This document shows, piece after piece, positions 35,592-44,716 of a stretch of DNA of 64,000 nucleotides. A model generated the notes under the pieces. The model worked only from the letters and a program-made list of their open reading frames with translations, searched no databases and was not told where the DNA came from. The stretch's first letter is position 1; every line of letters starts with the position of its first letter. A program made the translations under genes and the position numbers. This DNA comes from Erythrobacter crassostreae (GTDB lineage: Bacteria; Pseudomonadota; Alphaproteobacteria; Sphingomonadales; Sphingomonadaceae), in the NCBI RefSeq assembly GCF_019204045.1, contig NZ_JAGSPC010000001.1, forward strand, positions 1,798,001-1,862,000. The letters are read 5' to 3'.

Positions 35592-36052
35592 GGCCAATGT
35601 TGGCTCGTCCTTTCAACGTGATCAGGAAACTGCTGGGCGGCGCGCGATGGGCGTTTGAAGCCACCATTATGCTCGCGGCGGCTCGGTTTCTGATAAAGTT
35701 CGTCCCGTTCCGATACTGGCGGAAATGGTTGGGCGATGTTGCCGAAAGCAGTGGGCCGTTTCATCAAAACGAGAAACTCGATCCAGACCGCGCTCGGTTT
35801 GTTGGTATCTGGGTCAGACGGGCCGCTGGAAAAGTGCCGTTCGATGCAGTTTGCCTTCCCCAAGCGATGGCGGGAAGGTGGATGCTGAAACGGCGCGGAT
35901 TAGCTGGCCGTATCACCATCGGTGCCCGTGCGAACGACGACGACCGAAATGCGCTATTCCACGCATGGCTGATGCACGGGGATCAATGCCTCACCGGTCA
36001 GCATGAAAGAGACACCTACAAGGCGTTCGTCCGTTCAGAGCCTCAATCTTAG
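35588..36052 (+). CDS. Orphan lasso-peptide biosynthesis B2-like (transglutaminase-type) protein
   Basis: This 154-residue protein has the PF13471-type core of lasso-peptide B2 leader peptidases. Candidate catalytic residues are Cys89 (AVCLPQAM), His125 (FHAWL) and Asp142 or Asp132 (HERDTY or HGDQC). A basic, hydrophobic N-terminus (WAFEATIMLAAARFLIKF) precedes them. B2 proteins cut the leader from the precursor in lasso-peptide synthesis, but no precursor, B1 recognition element or cyclase gene is seen nearby. The GTG at 35588 overlaps the previous stop; an ATG at 35597 is also possible. Its job in this operon is unknown. Confidence 0.72.
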   Translation: MRPMLARPFNVIRKLLGGARWAFEATIMLAAARFLIKFVPFRYWRKWLGDVAESSGPFHQNEKLDPDRARFVGIWVRRAAGKVPFDAVCLPQAMAGRWMLKRRGLAGRITIGARANDDDRNALFHAWLMHGDQCLTGQHERDTYKAFVRSEPQS

Positions 36053-36101
36053 CTCTGCTTTCGGCTCTTGCCACGTTCGCCCGGACGCTTAGACAGATCG
36101 C

Positions 36102-37016
36102 ATGGCTAAAGGAACACATGATTTTGCGCCTGACCCGCGCAATGAGAGCATTCTGATCAACGTCAACGGAGAACTGGTACCGCGCGCAGCCGCGACCGTT
36201 TCTGTTTTTGATAGCGGGTTCATGCTGGGAGACGGCGTGTGGGAGGGATTGAGGCTGCATCGCGGCAAAATCGCCTTCCTAGAGGCGCATCTCGACCGCC
36301 TTTACGAAGGCTCAAAGGCGATAGCGATGGATGTTGGTCTGTCCCGCGCAGAACTGTCTGACCGGATTGATGCGACCATTGATGGCAATGATATGCGCGA
36401 GCAGGAAGGCGTGCACATCAGATTGATGGTGACGCGCGGCATTCGCTCGACGCCGTATCAAGACCCGCGCGTCGTGATCTCGCCGGCCACGATTGTGATC
36501 ATCCCAGAATACAAGGCGCCGCTGCCGTCCACCATTGAAACAGGCATCCGGCTGTTCACTGTTCATGTGAGGCGCGGCGATCCGGCGGTGCAGGATCAAA
36601 AGCTCAACTCGCACAGCAAACTCAACTGCATCACAGCCTGTATTCAGGCCACGCAGGCCGGAGCAGACGAGGCATTGATGCTCGATCCGCAGGGCTTCGT
36701 TGCGACCTGCAACTCAACCCATTTCTTTATCGTCCGCAAAGGCGAGGTTTGGACCTCCGCGGGCGATTATTGCCTTGGCGGAATAACGCGCAGCAGCGTG
36801 ATCCGTGTGTGCGAAGAAGCCGGCATTCCGGTGTTCCAGAAGAACTTTTCACTCACCGATGTCTACGGCGCGGATGAGGCATTCGTGACCGGTACGTTCG
36901 CAGGTGTTGTGCCCGTTACAGAAGTGGATGGCCGGAAGTTGACGGAGGCGCGCGGACCGATGGTTGAAAGGCTTCAGGGGCTCTACAAGGCCCTTATTGA
37001 TCGGGACGTCGCATGA
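36102..37016 (+). CDS. Class IV aminotransferase (D-amino acid/branched-chain aminotransferase-like)
   Basis: This 304-residue protein belongs to the PLP-dependent fold IV aminotransferases. The start region SGFMLGDGVWEGLRLHRGKI, the arginine loop (IRLMVTRGIRSTPYQDPR) and the lysine region QDQKLNSHSKLN match the family; the catalytic lysine is probably the first one in that segment. Later motifs include EALMLDPQGFVATCNSTHFF and GGITRSSVI. It could use D-amino acids, branched-chain amino acids or 4-amino-4-deoxychorismate; motifs do not decide. Its stop overlaps the start of the sulfotransferase-like gene by four bases. Confidence 0.82.
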   Translation: MAKGTHDFAPDPRNESILINVNGELVPRAAATVSVFDSGFMLGDGVWEGLRLHRGKIAFLEAHLDRLYEGSKAIAMDVGLSRAELSDRIDATIDGNDMREQEGVHIRLMVTRGIRSTPYQDPRVVISPATIVIIPEYKAPLPSTIETGIRLFTVHVRRGDPAVQDQKLNSHSKLNCITACIQATQAGADEALMLDPQGFVATCNSTHFFIVRKGEVWTSAGDYCLGGITRSSVIRVCEEAGIPVFQKNFSLTDVYGADEAFVTGTFAGVVPVTEVDGRKLTEARGPMVERLQGLYKALIDRDVA

Positions 37017-37735
37017 CAATCAGGATCGCCATGTGGTCAGGTCCGCGGAACCTCTCCACTGCGATGATGCGCAGCTTTTCGAGCCGCACCGATACGTTCG
37101 TCAGTGATGAGCCATTCTATGGAGCATACCTGAAAGAAACTGGCGATCCGCAGCCGATGATTGAGGATGTGATCGCCTCGATGGATTGCGATTGGCAAAG
37201 CGTGGCGGCTCAAATGCGCGGCGATGCGCCTGATGGTTCGGCAATCTGGTATCAAAAACAGATGCCGCACCATATGGAAGGCCCCGTTTCAATCGATGAT
37301 TTTCCAACTCTTCGCCATGCCTTCCTGATCCGCAATCCCGTCCGAGTGGCGGCGAGTTACGCCAAGAAGCGCAGCGCGATCCGCCCTGAACACCTCGGTA
37401 TCGCTCGTCAGCGTGAATACTTTGACGCTGAAGCTCAGCGAACCGGCTATGCGCCGCCAGTGGTCGATTCCGACGATGTTTTGCGCGATCCCGCCGGCAC
37501 ACTCGCTAAGCTTTGCGAGGCACTTGGGATCGCATGGGATCCGGCGATGCTCGGCTGGGCGAAAGGGTCACATTCAGCAGACGGCGTGTGGGGTGCACAT
37601 TGGTATGACAGGGTGAATGCCTCGACCGGCTTTGGTGCGGCTCCTGGGTCATTGCCGGAACTCGATTCCGATTATGCGCGCGTCGCGGACACTTGCCGTG
37701 CAGATTACGAATTGTTGAAAGCCCACGCGATCTGA
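37013..37735 (+). CDS. Sulfotransferase-family protein (P-loop fold)
   Basis: This 240-residue protein has a sulfotransferase-like P-loop near its start (IAMWSGPRNLSTAMMRSF). A second conserved block, RHAFLIRNPVRVAASYAKK, matches the 3'-phosphate binding segment of PAPS-dependent enzymes. The combination with a class IV aminotransferase in one coupled operon is known in other proteobacteria, but its role is unclear. The substrate is not predictable. The ATG at 37013 overlaps the aminotransferase stop by four bases. Confidence 0.75.
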   Translation: MTIRIAMWSGPRNLSTAMMRSFSSRTDTFVSDEPFYGAYLKETGDPQPMIEDVIASMDCDWQSVAAQMRGDAPDGSAIWYQKQMPHHMEGPVSIDDFPTLRHAFLIRNPVRVAASYAKKRSAIRPEHLGIARQREYFDAEAQRTGYAPPVVDSDDVLRDPAGTLAKLCEALGIAWDPAMLGWAKGSHSADGVWGAHWYDRVNASTGFGAAPGSLPELDSDYARVADTCRADYELLKAHAI

Positions 37736-37804
37736 GCAAGCGAACCATTCACGCATACGATTGTGCAATGCAGCAGAATTGTTGACGGGTCGGTCTGAGC
37801 CTCT

Positions 37805-38560
37805 ATGCCTCGCACTATGGTATCCGGCACTGCAACGGGCGCGCCGCCGCCGCTTGCCTCCCTGATGGGGGAGGGGCCGGTGTCTCTCTTTCTCGACTTT
37901 GATGGAACACTTGTTGAGCTTGCTCCGGGCCCGGATGAGATCAAACCGCGCGCTGGTTTGGCGAGCGAACTTGGCGTTGTTTCGACCAGACTTGATGGCC
38001 GATGCGCGATTGTCAGCGGTCGCGGACTCGACGATATCGAAAAGCATATCGGACCGCTTCCTGTGGCCGGCGCTGGCTCGCACGGGTCGGACGTTCGCGC
38101 TGCGGATGGTACACAGCTGGGTGACGGCGCGATTGGGCTTCCCGCAGCTATCGAGCAGCGATTGCGCGTTTTTGCGGCTGATAACGCGCTTGATTACGAG
38201 CACAAACCGCATGGCGGTGCGCTGCATTACCGCTCCAATCAGGAAGCAGGGCCCGCCGCACACGCCTTTGCCAAGCAGCTGGCGGATGAGAACGGTTGGG
38301 CTGCGCAAAGCGGCAAATGCGTGGTCGAAATAGTGGCGAAGAGCGCCAATAAGGGCGCTGCCGTCCGAGCCTTTCTAGGCATCGCTCCATTCGCCGGATC
38401 GCGCCCCTTTTTTCTTGGCGATGACTTGACCGATGAAGCGGGTTTTGCCGCTTGCATCGAAGCTGGCGGCGCCGGTATCTTGATCGGCGACCGCGAGGAA
38501 ACCATTGCCACCTATCGCCTTCCTAATGTTACCTCTGTCCACGAATGGCTTAATCTATGA
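37805..38560 (+). CDS. otsB: Trehalose-6-phosphate phosphatase OtsB
   Basis: OtsB removes phosphate from trehalose-6-phosphate to give trehalose, an osmoprotectant. The 251-residue HAD-superfamily protein has motif I DFDGTLVELAPGPDE (nucleophile Asp) and motif III/IV FFLGDDLTDEAGF, with HKPHGGALHYR in the cap domain. It overlaps the next gene (GH15) by four bases and lies upstream of otsA, giving the order otsB-GH15-otsA. Confidence 0.93.
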   Translation: MPRTMVSGTATGAPPPLASLMGEGPVSLFLDFDGTLVELAPGPDEIKPRAGLASELGVVSTRLDGRCAIVSGRGLDDIEKHIGPLPVAGAGSHGSDVRAADGTQLGDGAIGLPAAIEQRLRVFAADNALDYEHKPHGGALHYRSNQEAGPAAHAFAKQLADENGWAAQSGKCVVEIVAKSANKGAAVRAFLGIAPFAGSRPFFLGDDLTDEAGFAACIEAGGAGILIGDREETIATYRLPNVTSVHEWLNL

Positions 38561-40362
38561 ATGAAACGCGCATCCCCAATCTGGAACTTTGGCCGATTGG
38601 CAATTGTCAGGTTTCCGGACTGATTGATCAGACGGGTGCGCTGGTCTGGGGCTGTGTGCCGCGTGTTGATGGCGATCCGGTGTTTTCATCACTGCTCAAC
38701 GATGATCAGCGTGATGCGGGTATCTGGCGGTTTGAACTTGAAGGGCAGGTCTCTTCCAAACAGGAATATATTCGCAACACGCCCAACCTTGTCACCACGC
38801 TGGAGGCGAGCGATGGCAGCGCGATTGAAATTCTTGATTTCTGCCCGCGTTATGAACGTTCTGGTCGGATGTACCGCCCGGTTGCTTACACTCGAATTGT
38901 TCGTCCGATTGCGGGCATTCCGCGTGTTCGCGTGGTGCTCAATCCGGTGAAGAATTACGGCGCGCAGGTCGCGGATACGACGCACGGAACCAACCATATC
39001 CGCTATCTCGTCGGGCCGCAGGCGCTTCGCCTCTCAACGGATGCTCCAGTGGGCTACGTTCTCGATGGCCGGACCTTCCGCATCGAGGAGGATACGCATT
39101 TCTTCCTCGGCCCGGATGAACCGTTTGTCGGGAACCTGCGCGAAGAAGTGCGCGGTATGGAACAGCGAACGCGCAAATATTGGCAGCGGTGGGTGCGCGG
39201 GCTCCACATTCCGTTCGAATGGCAAGAGGAAGTGATCCGCTGTGCGATAACTCTCAAATTGTGCCAGCATGAAGAGACCGGTGCGATTGTCGCCGCGCTG
39301 ACAACATCCATTCCCGAAGCTGCAAACTCGGAACGCAACTGGGATTATCGTTACTGCTGGATCCGCGATTCCTATTACACGATTCAGGCGCTCAATCGGC
39401 TTGGCGCGCTTGATGTCATGGAAAAGTATCTCGGCTATCTGCGCAACATCGTGGACGGCGCACGCGGCGGACAGATCCAGCCGCTCTATTCGGTGATGGG
39501 CGAAAGCGAGCTGGACGAGACAACGGCCAGCTACCTCGCGGGGTATCGCGGCATGGGTCCTGTTCGGAGGGGCAATGCGGCGTACAAACAGATCCAGCAC
39601 GATTGTTACGGCCAGATTGTTTTGCCGAGCGTGCAAAGCTTCTTCGACAAACGCCTGCTGCGTCCGGCGGACGAGCGCGATTTTGAGAACTTGGAGCAAG
39701 TTGGCAAGATGGCGTGGGCCATGCATGATCAACCAGACGCTGGGCTTTGGGAATTCCGGACACGCGAAGAGGTCCACACCTACTCAGCGGTAATGAGCTG
39801 GGCAGCATGTGACCGGCTGGCGACCGTGGCGACGCATATTGGCAAAGATGACCGCGCCGCAATTTGGCGCGAGCGGGCCGATAGCATCCGCGATACGATT
39901 GAGACGAAAGCATGGAAAGATGATGGCAAAGGCGGCGGCCATTACGGGGCCAGCTTTGAAAGCGATTATCTGGATGCGAGTTTGCTCCAGATGGTCGAAC
40001 TGCGTTTCCTTTCGCCGGACAATGATCGTTTCAAGCAGACCTTTGCTGCTGTTGAGGAGCATTTGCGGCGCGGAAATCACATGCTCCGCTATGCAGCCGA
40101 AGACGATTTCGGCGCGCCGGAAACCGCGTTTAACGTCTGCACATTCTGGCTGATTGAAGCTTTGCACCTCGCTGGACGAGATGATGAAGCGCGCACTTTG
40201 TTCAATACGATGCTCAGCCATACAACCGGATCGGGGCTTTTGTCGGAAGACCTTGATTATGAGACCGGCGAGCTTTGGGGGAACTTCCCGCAGACCTACT
40301 CGCTAGTAGGGGTAATCAATTGCGCTGGACTGCTCTCCAAATTGTGGAGCGATGTGAGGTAG
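38557..40362 (+). CDS. Glycoside hydrolase family 15 protein (glucoamylase or trehalase-like)
   Basis: This 601-residue protein has the GH15 (alpha/alpha)6-barrel pattern, with a likely catalytic region ERNWDYRYCWIRDSYYTIQAL. Other conserved parts are the N-terminal LELWPIGNCQVSGLIDQTG and the C-terminal EDLDYETGELWGNFPQTYSL. GH15 enzymes cut alpha-glucosidic bonds in glucans, and some cut trehalose. Sitting between otsB and otsA, it may degrade trehalose or feed glucose into the pathway, but the substrate is not fixed by motifs. The next gene starts 4 bases after its stop. Confidence 0.87.
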   Translation: MNETRIPNLELWPIGNCQVSGLIDQTGALVWGCVPRVDGDPVFSSLLNDDQRDAGIWRFELEGQVSSKQEYIRNTPNLVTTLEASDGSAIEILDFCPRYERSGRMYRPVAYTRIVRPIAGIPRVRVVLNPVKNYGAQVADTTHGTNHIRYLVGPQALRLSTDAPVGYVLDGRTFRIEEDTHFFLGPDEPFVGNLREEVRGMEQRTRKYWQRWVRGLHIPFEWQEEVIRCAITLKLCQHEETGAIVAALTTSIPEAANSERNWDYRYCWIRDSYYTIQALNRLGALDVMEKYLGYLRNIVDGARGGQIQPLYSVMGESELDETTASYLAGYRGMGPVRRGNAAYKQIQHDCYGQIVLPSVQSFFDKRLLRPADERDFENLEQVGKMAWAMHDQPDAGLWEFRTREEVHTYSAVMSWAACDRLATVATHIGKDDRAAIWRERADSIRDTIETKAWKDDGKGGGHYGASFESDYLDASLLQMVELRFLSPDNDRFKQTFAAVEEHLRRGNHMLRYAAEDDFGAPETAFNVCTFWLIEALHLAGRDDEARTLFNTMLSHTTGSGLLSEDLDYETGELWGNFPQTYSLVGVINCAGLLSKLWSDVR

Positions 40363-40366
40363 AAAT

Positions 40367-41764
40367 ATGAGCCGCCTAGTCGTCATCTCGAACCGCGTCG
40401 CCGTGCCGAAAGCCCGCGGCGTCGCAGGAGCACAAGGTGGTCTGGCAGGCGCGCTGAATGCCGCGCTTAAAGACTATGGCGGACTGTGGTTCGGTTGGTC
40501 AGGACAGGAAAGCGAAGACCGCACCGGCAATATGAACCTTCAGCGCAGCGATGGCGTCACCACTGCGACCATTGATCTATCCGAGCGGGACATAGACGAA
40601 TATTACAACGGCTATGCAAACTCCACATTGTGGCCGTTGTTTCACTACCGCATCGACCTTGCCGAATACGAGAATGAAACGGGCAAAGGGTATGAGCGGG
40701 TCAATGAACGCTTTGCCGAAAGCGCGATGCCTCTGATTGAGGAAGAGGACCTTGTTTGGGTTCATGATTATCATCTGATCCCGCTGGGCGATCGGCTGCG
40801 TGCACGCGGCGCGAAGAACCGGATCGGCTTTTTCAGCCATATCCCGTGGCCGCCAACGCGCCTGCTAACATCGCTGCCGTTTCACGAGCGATTGGTCGAA
40901 ACGATGCTGGCCTATGACCTTATTGGTTTTCAGACAGAGGAATGGCTTGGCAGCTTTTTCCATTATTGCGAAACCGAGCTAGGCGCTGAGGTCGATAAAG
41001 AGACCGGCAGGATCAACCACAAAGGCAACACCACCGTTGCACGCGCCTATCCAATTGGCATCGATTGGGATCATTTCCAAAGTCAGGGCGCGACTGACGA
41101 GGCGAAGGCCGCCGAGAAGCGCCTGCTGGAATCGCTTCGCAATCGCACTGGGATGATCGGTGTCGACAGGCTCGACTATTCGAAAGGCCTGCCGGAACGG
41201 ATTGACGGGATTGGCCGCTTTTTTGACCAGCATCCCGAACGGACCCGAGATCTAATCTTTATCCAGATTGCGCCGCCAAGCCGTGAGGATGTTGAGAGCT
41301 ATCAGCAAATTCGTGCCGAGCTTGAACAGAAAACCGGCCAGATAAATGGTGCGCGATCCCAGGTCGATATCGTGCCCATCCGCTATGTGAACCAAGGGTA
41401 CAGCCACGCCGAATTGTACGGATTTTTCCGGGCTTCTAAGATCGGAATGGTAACCCCGCTGCGTGACGGTATGAACCTGGTGGCAAAGGAATACGTTGCG
41501 GCTCAGGATCCGGAAGACCCCGGTGTCCTGTTGCTATCTGATTTTGCCGGCGCGGCGTTGCAACTTGCGTGTGATGGCAAGGGTGCTTTGATCGTCAATC
41601 CGCACAGTCCAGATGCTCTGTCGCGGGCTATTCAAACCGCGCTCGACATGTCGTTGGACGAGCGCAAGAGCCGGTACGAAGCGATGATCGGCACAGTGCG
41701 GGATGACAACGTGCAGAATTGGACCAAGAATTTCTGTGACGATCTTGCGGGTGTCAGTCTTTAG
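40367..41764 (+). CDS. otsA: Trehalose-6-phosphate synthase OtsA
   Basis: OtsA joins UDP-glucose and glucose-6-phosphate to trehalose-6-phosphate. The 465-residue GT20 enzyme has the N-terminal ARGVAGAQGGLAGAL loop, the WVHDYHLIPLG acceptor-site motif, GVDRLDYSKGLPER, and SKIGMVTPLRDGMNLVAKEY with the conserved nucleotide-sugar ligands. The length equals that of bacterial OtsA. It is the last gene of the otsB-GH15-otsA group and its stop overlaps the convergent response-regulator stop by four bases. Confidence 0.95.
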   Translation: MSRLVVISNRVAVPKARGVAGAQGGLAGALNAALKDYGGLWFGWSGQESEDRTGNMNLQRSDGVTTATIDLSERDIDEYYNGYANSTLWPLFHYRIDLAEYENETGKGYERVNERFAESAMPLIEEEDLVWVHDYHLIPLGDRLRARGAKNRIGFFSHIPWPPTRLLTSLPFHERLVETMLAYDLIGFQTEEWLGSFFHYCETELGAEVDKETGRINHKGNTTVARAYPIGIDWDHFQSQGATDEAKAAEKRLLESLRNRTGMIGVDRLDYSKGLPERIDGIGRFFDQHPERTRDLIFIQIAPPSREDVESYQQIRAELEQKTGQINGARSQVDIVPIRYVNQGYSHAELYGFFRASKIGMVTPLRDGMNLVAKEYVAAQDPEDPGVLLLSDFAGAALQLACDGKGALIVNPHSPDALSRAIQTALDMSLDERKSRYEAMIGTVRDDNVQNWTKNFCDDLAGVSL

Positions 41765-42216
41765 ACTGGCCGCCTTTCGAGGCGAATAGTGTTTTCCAGA
41801 AACCCGGCATCCCGGGCCACCCGCGTTTTGAGATCAAGGTGCGATCCGCCAAGTTTCATGATCGCTCGTTCGATCCGGCTGGTTAGCATGAGCGGCGTAA
41901 ACGGTTTACGGACATAATCCTGAGCGCCTGCATAGATAGCGCGGCTTTCATCGATTTCGCCCTGCATTGCGGTGAACATGATCACAGGCAGATCGTAAAA
42001 CTTGGCCGATCCGCGCAGCTTTCTTAGCAGGCTAACACCTGAAATTCCGGGCATATCCTGATCGAGCAAGAGAAGGTCGGGGCGTCTCTGCTGCATCAGT
42101 GCCCATGCATCCTCTCCATTGGTGACCCATCCGCAAGCGTGGCCAGCGTCGATCAAGATGTCGCTCGCCATTTCGGCGACCAGTTCATCGTCGTCTGCAA
42201 TTAGAATGTGAGCCAT
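41761..42216 (-). CDS. Response regulator, single receiver domain
   Basis: This 151-residue protein is a CheY-like receiver with the expected acidic cluster IADDDE, phosphorylatable Asp in LLLLDQDMPG, the conserved threonine in MFTAMQ and the lysine in VRKPFTP. No output domain is present; a 30-residue tail may interact with a partner. Its histidine kinase is not adjacent, so the pathway is unknown. It converges with otsA with a four-base overlap. Confidence 0.88.
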   Translation of the reverse strand: MAHILIADDDELVAEMASDILIDAGHACGWVTNGEDAWALMQQRRPDLLLLDQDMPGISGVSLLRKLRGSAKFYDLPVIMFTAMQGEIDESRAIYAGAQDYVRKPFTPLMLTSRIERAIMKLGGSHLDLKTRVARDAGFLENTIRLERRPV

Positions 42217-42382
42217 AAGCGGGCCTTATCGGGTTGGTGAGTCGAGGTGAAAACCTTTGAGCGAGCCTGTTGCTTACAATTGAACTTACCAAACCAATGC
42301 TTCTGGGCGGATAGGGACTGTCCCTTATTAGAAAGCGCGCGAATGGTTGTGCGATGACAGCGCCGCTGCCAAACCCGCGCAT

Positions 42383-43174
42383 ATGATTCGACACATTCCA
42401 ACAGAGCCATTCCTTCCCACCGAAGGCATTCACAACCTGCGCGATTACGGCGGTTACAGCGTCGCAGGCGGAGGGCGTGTCAAAACAGGCCTTTTGCTGC
42501 GTTCCGGCCATCACGCCGATGCGAGTCCGGCTGATCTCGAAACGGTTGCGGGCCTTGATTTGCGCTATGTGATCGACCTTCGCGGCGACAGTGAACGCTC
42601 ACGAAACACCTGCATTCGTCCTGACGGGTTCGATGCGCAGGTGCTATATTTTCAGGGCGAAACTGCTGGACTTGCCCCGCATCTTGAAGCGGCAGAGGGC
42701 AGCATCGACGCCGCGAGCGCGCACCACGCCATGGTAGAGCTGTATGGGGCATTGCCGGACCGCGAGGGGCTCAATTCTGTGCTACGCGATTATTTCAAGG
42801 CGCTTGCAAGAGGCGAGGGCGCGAGCCTTGTCCACTGCGCCGCTGGCAAAGACCGCACTGGCATCGCCGTTGATTTGCTCCATCATATCCTTGGCGTGCA
42901 TCCCGATGATGCAATGCACGATTATCTGTTGACCAACCATTCGCCGCGCAATGATGAACGCATCGCTCACGGCATGAATATGCTGGGCAGCAAATACGGC
43001 ACGAAAGACGAGGCGACGGCGCGCATGTTGATGGGTGTGGACGCGGAATTTCTCGAAGCGGCGCGCCATTCGGTCAAAAGTCGGTTTGGTAGTGTCGAGA
43101 CGTATTTGGAGCAAGCGCTGAGCGTGGACGCGGATATGCGCGCCACGATCAAAGCCGAGCTTGTGGATGCCTAA
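42383..43174 (+). CDS. Tyrosine-protein phosphatase (DSP/PTP-like)
   Basis: This 263-residue protein has a Cys-based phosphatase P-loop HCAAGKDRTGIAV (about residue 150), with cysteine and arginine in place. The N-terminal region IHNLRDYGGYSVAGGGRVKTGLLLRSGHH is typical of the bacterial Y_phosphatase3 family. It removes phosphate from tyrosine or phosphoinositide in related organisms; the substrate here is unknown. The start at 42383 (MIRHIPTEPF) is the likely one, because the GTG at 42347 gives a poor extension. Confidence 0.88.
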   Translation: MIRHIPTEPFLPTEGIHNLRDYGGYSVAGGGRVKTGLLLRSGHHADASPADLETVAGLDLRYVIDLRGDSERSRNTCIRPDGFDAQVLYFQGETAGLAPHLEAAEGSIDAASAHHAMVELYGALPDREGLNSVLRDYFKALARGEGASLVHCAAGKDRTGIAVDLLHHILGVHPDDAMHDYLLTNHSPRNDERIAHGMNMLGSKYGTKDEATARMLMGVDAEFLEAARHSVKSRFGSVETYLEQALSVDADMRATIKAELVDA

Positions 43175-43253
43175 GACTTTCCACTCCGCCACGAATTGAA
43201 GCGCGCCGTCTGAACGCCTAAGTCAAGCGCAGCAGTTACTAGGAATACGAGAT

Positions 43254-44228
43254 ATGGCTACCCATCGCACAAAGATGCTCATCATTGGCTCCGGTCCGGC
43301 TGGATACAGCGCCGCCATCTACGCCGCGCGCGCCATGCTGGAGCCGATCGTTGTGCAGGGTCTGCAGCCCGGCGGTCAGCTGACCATCACCACTGACGTC
43401 GAAAACTATCCCGGCTACCGCGAAGTGGTGCAGGGGCCGTGGCTGATGGAAGAGATGAAGGCGCAGGCGGAGCATGTCGGCACACGCATGATGTGGGACA
43501 CGATTGTCTCGGTCGACCTCGAAAGCGGCCCTCCATACACTGCGATTGGCGACAGCGGTGACGAGTATATCGGTGACACACTGGTGATCTGCACCGGCGC
43601 GCAGGCCAAATGGCTCGGCGCGCCGGGCGAACAGGAACTGGGCGGCAAGGGCGTATCGGCCTGCGCGACCTGTGATGGTTTCTTCTATCGCGGCAAGAAA
43701 GTGGCCGTGATTGGCGGAGGCAATACCGCCGTTGAAGAGGCGCTTTACCTAACCAACCATTCCGACGATGTGACCCTGATCCACCGCCGCGATGAACTGC
43801 GTGCAGAAAAGATTCTGCAAGACCGTGTCTTCAAGAGCCCGAAGATCACAACGCTATGGAACAAGCAGGTTAAGAGCTTTGAGGCGGGAGAGAGCGGCGC
43901 GCTGGATCACCTAGTGCTCGAAGACACGCAGACAGGCGAGACATCGACGCTGCAAGTAGACGGCGCATTTGTGGCCATCGGCCATGCGCCCGCGACCGAG
44001 TTGTTCAAGGGCAAGCTGGCGATGGATGATAGCGGGTATCTGGACGTTGAGCCGGGCACACCGAAGACCGCTATTCCGGGCGTATTCGCGGCGGGCGATG
44101 TTACCGATCATGTCTACCGTCAGGCGGTCACAGCAGCCGGTATGGGCTGTATGGCTGCGCTCGACGGGGAACGTTTCCTTGCGGCGCGTGAAGATGCCGA
44201 GGAACCAGTTACCGAAGCGGCGGAGTGA
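43254..44228 (+). CDS. trxB: Thioredoxin reductase
   Basis: TrxB uses NADPH to reduce thioredoxin through a flavin and a redox disulfide. The 324-residue protein has the FAD GxGxxG motif near the start (IGSGPAGYSAAIYAARA), the redox cysteines in SACATCDGFFY and the NADPH-binding GGGNTAVEEALYL. The FAD-binding end motif VFAAGDVTDHVYRQAVTAAGMG is intact. It sits alone on the plus strand, with a hairpin overlapping its stop and shared with the convergent MAPEG genes. Confidence 0.96.
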   Translation: MATHRTKMLIIGSGPAGYSAAIYAARAMLEPIVVQGLQPGGQLTITTDVENYPGYREVVQGPWLMEEMKAQAEHVGTRMMWDTIVSVDLESGPPYTAIGDSGDEYIGDTLVICTGAQAKWLGAPGEQELGGKGVSACATCDGFFYRGKKVAVIGGGNTAVEEALYLTNHSDDVTLIHRRDELRAEKILQDRVFKSPKITTLWNKQVKSFEAGESGALDHLVLEDTQTGETSTLQVDGAFVAIGHAPATELFKGKLAMDDSGYLDVEPGTPKTAIPGVFAAGDVTDHVYRQAVTAAGMGCMAALDGERFLAAREDAEEPVTEAAE

Positions 44229-44241
44229 TCCTCCGCCGCTT
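44215..44241. terminator. Bidirectional hairpin at the trxB/MAPEG convergence
   Basis: AAGCGGCGGAG (44215-44225) pairs perfectly with CTCCGCCGCTT (44231-44241). The trxB stop lies partly in the loop. No long T run follows, but the symmetric hairpin between two convergent genes fits a bidirectional terminator. Confidence 0.65.
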
Positions 44242-44252
44242 TCGGCACCCGA

Positions 44253-44699
44253 TCAAATATGAATGTCGAACACCACGATGCTCGCGTGGAAAATCAGTGC
44301 GATCAGCACGAGGCTCGACAATGCGAACAGCACAAACCGGACGATGACTTTGTTCGCGGTGACTTGAACTAGGCTGTGTGTGATGCGCAGACCGGTGTAA
44401 ATCCACGCCAGAAATGCGTTCATACCGCCGCCTTGGTCGAGCAAGGCAAGCGCCATCACCACTGCATAAAAAACCGTCGGTTGTTCGTGCAGGTGATTGT
44501 AATTGTCGGCTTTCCAGCTGACTTTTTCTGGCAGCTTCGCGCGCAAACTGGCCCCGGTGGAGCCGACCAGTTTTGCAGGGTCTTCGATGTCTGGCGACTT
44601 GTTCATCGCCGGAATACGGGTCGCATACATCCAAGCCCACATGATCATCGTCCAGATCATCAGCGCAACTGCGGGTTGCAGAATATCAAGTCCGTTCAT
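44253..44699 (-). CDS. MAPEG-family membrane protein, copy 1
   Basis: This 148-residue protein has the four-helix MAPEG fold (membrane-associated proteins in eicosanoid and glutathione metabolism). The conserved loop NHLHEQPTVFYAVVMALAL and the third/fourth-helix block AWIYTGLRITHSLVQ are present. Bacterial MAPEG proteins are glutathione-linked or of unknown activity. The start at 44699 (MNGLDILQPAVALMIW) gives a complete fold. It is a close paralogue of the next upstream gene, 17 bases away, so the two form a tandem duplication. Confidence 0.82.
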   Translation of the reverse strand: MNGLDILQPAVALMIWTMIMWAWMYATRIPAMNKSPDIEDPAKLVGSTGASLRAKLPEKVSWKADNYNHLHEQPTVFYAVVMALALLDQGGGMNAFLAWIYTGLRITHSLVQVTANKVIVRFVLFALSSLVLIALIFHASIVVFDIHI

Positions 44700-44716
44700 G
44701 GGAGAATTCCGTTCGT

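Noticed and set aside
39034..39777. 247-codon open frame antisense to the GH15 gene
   Set aside because: It is opposite conserved GH15 motifs and has no independent start signal or family match.
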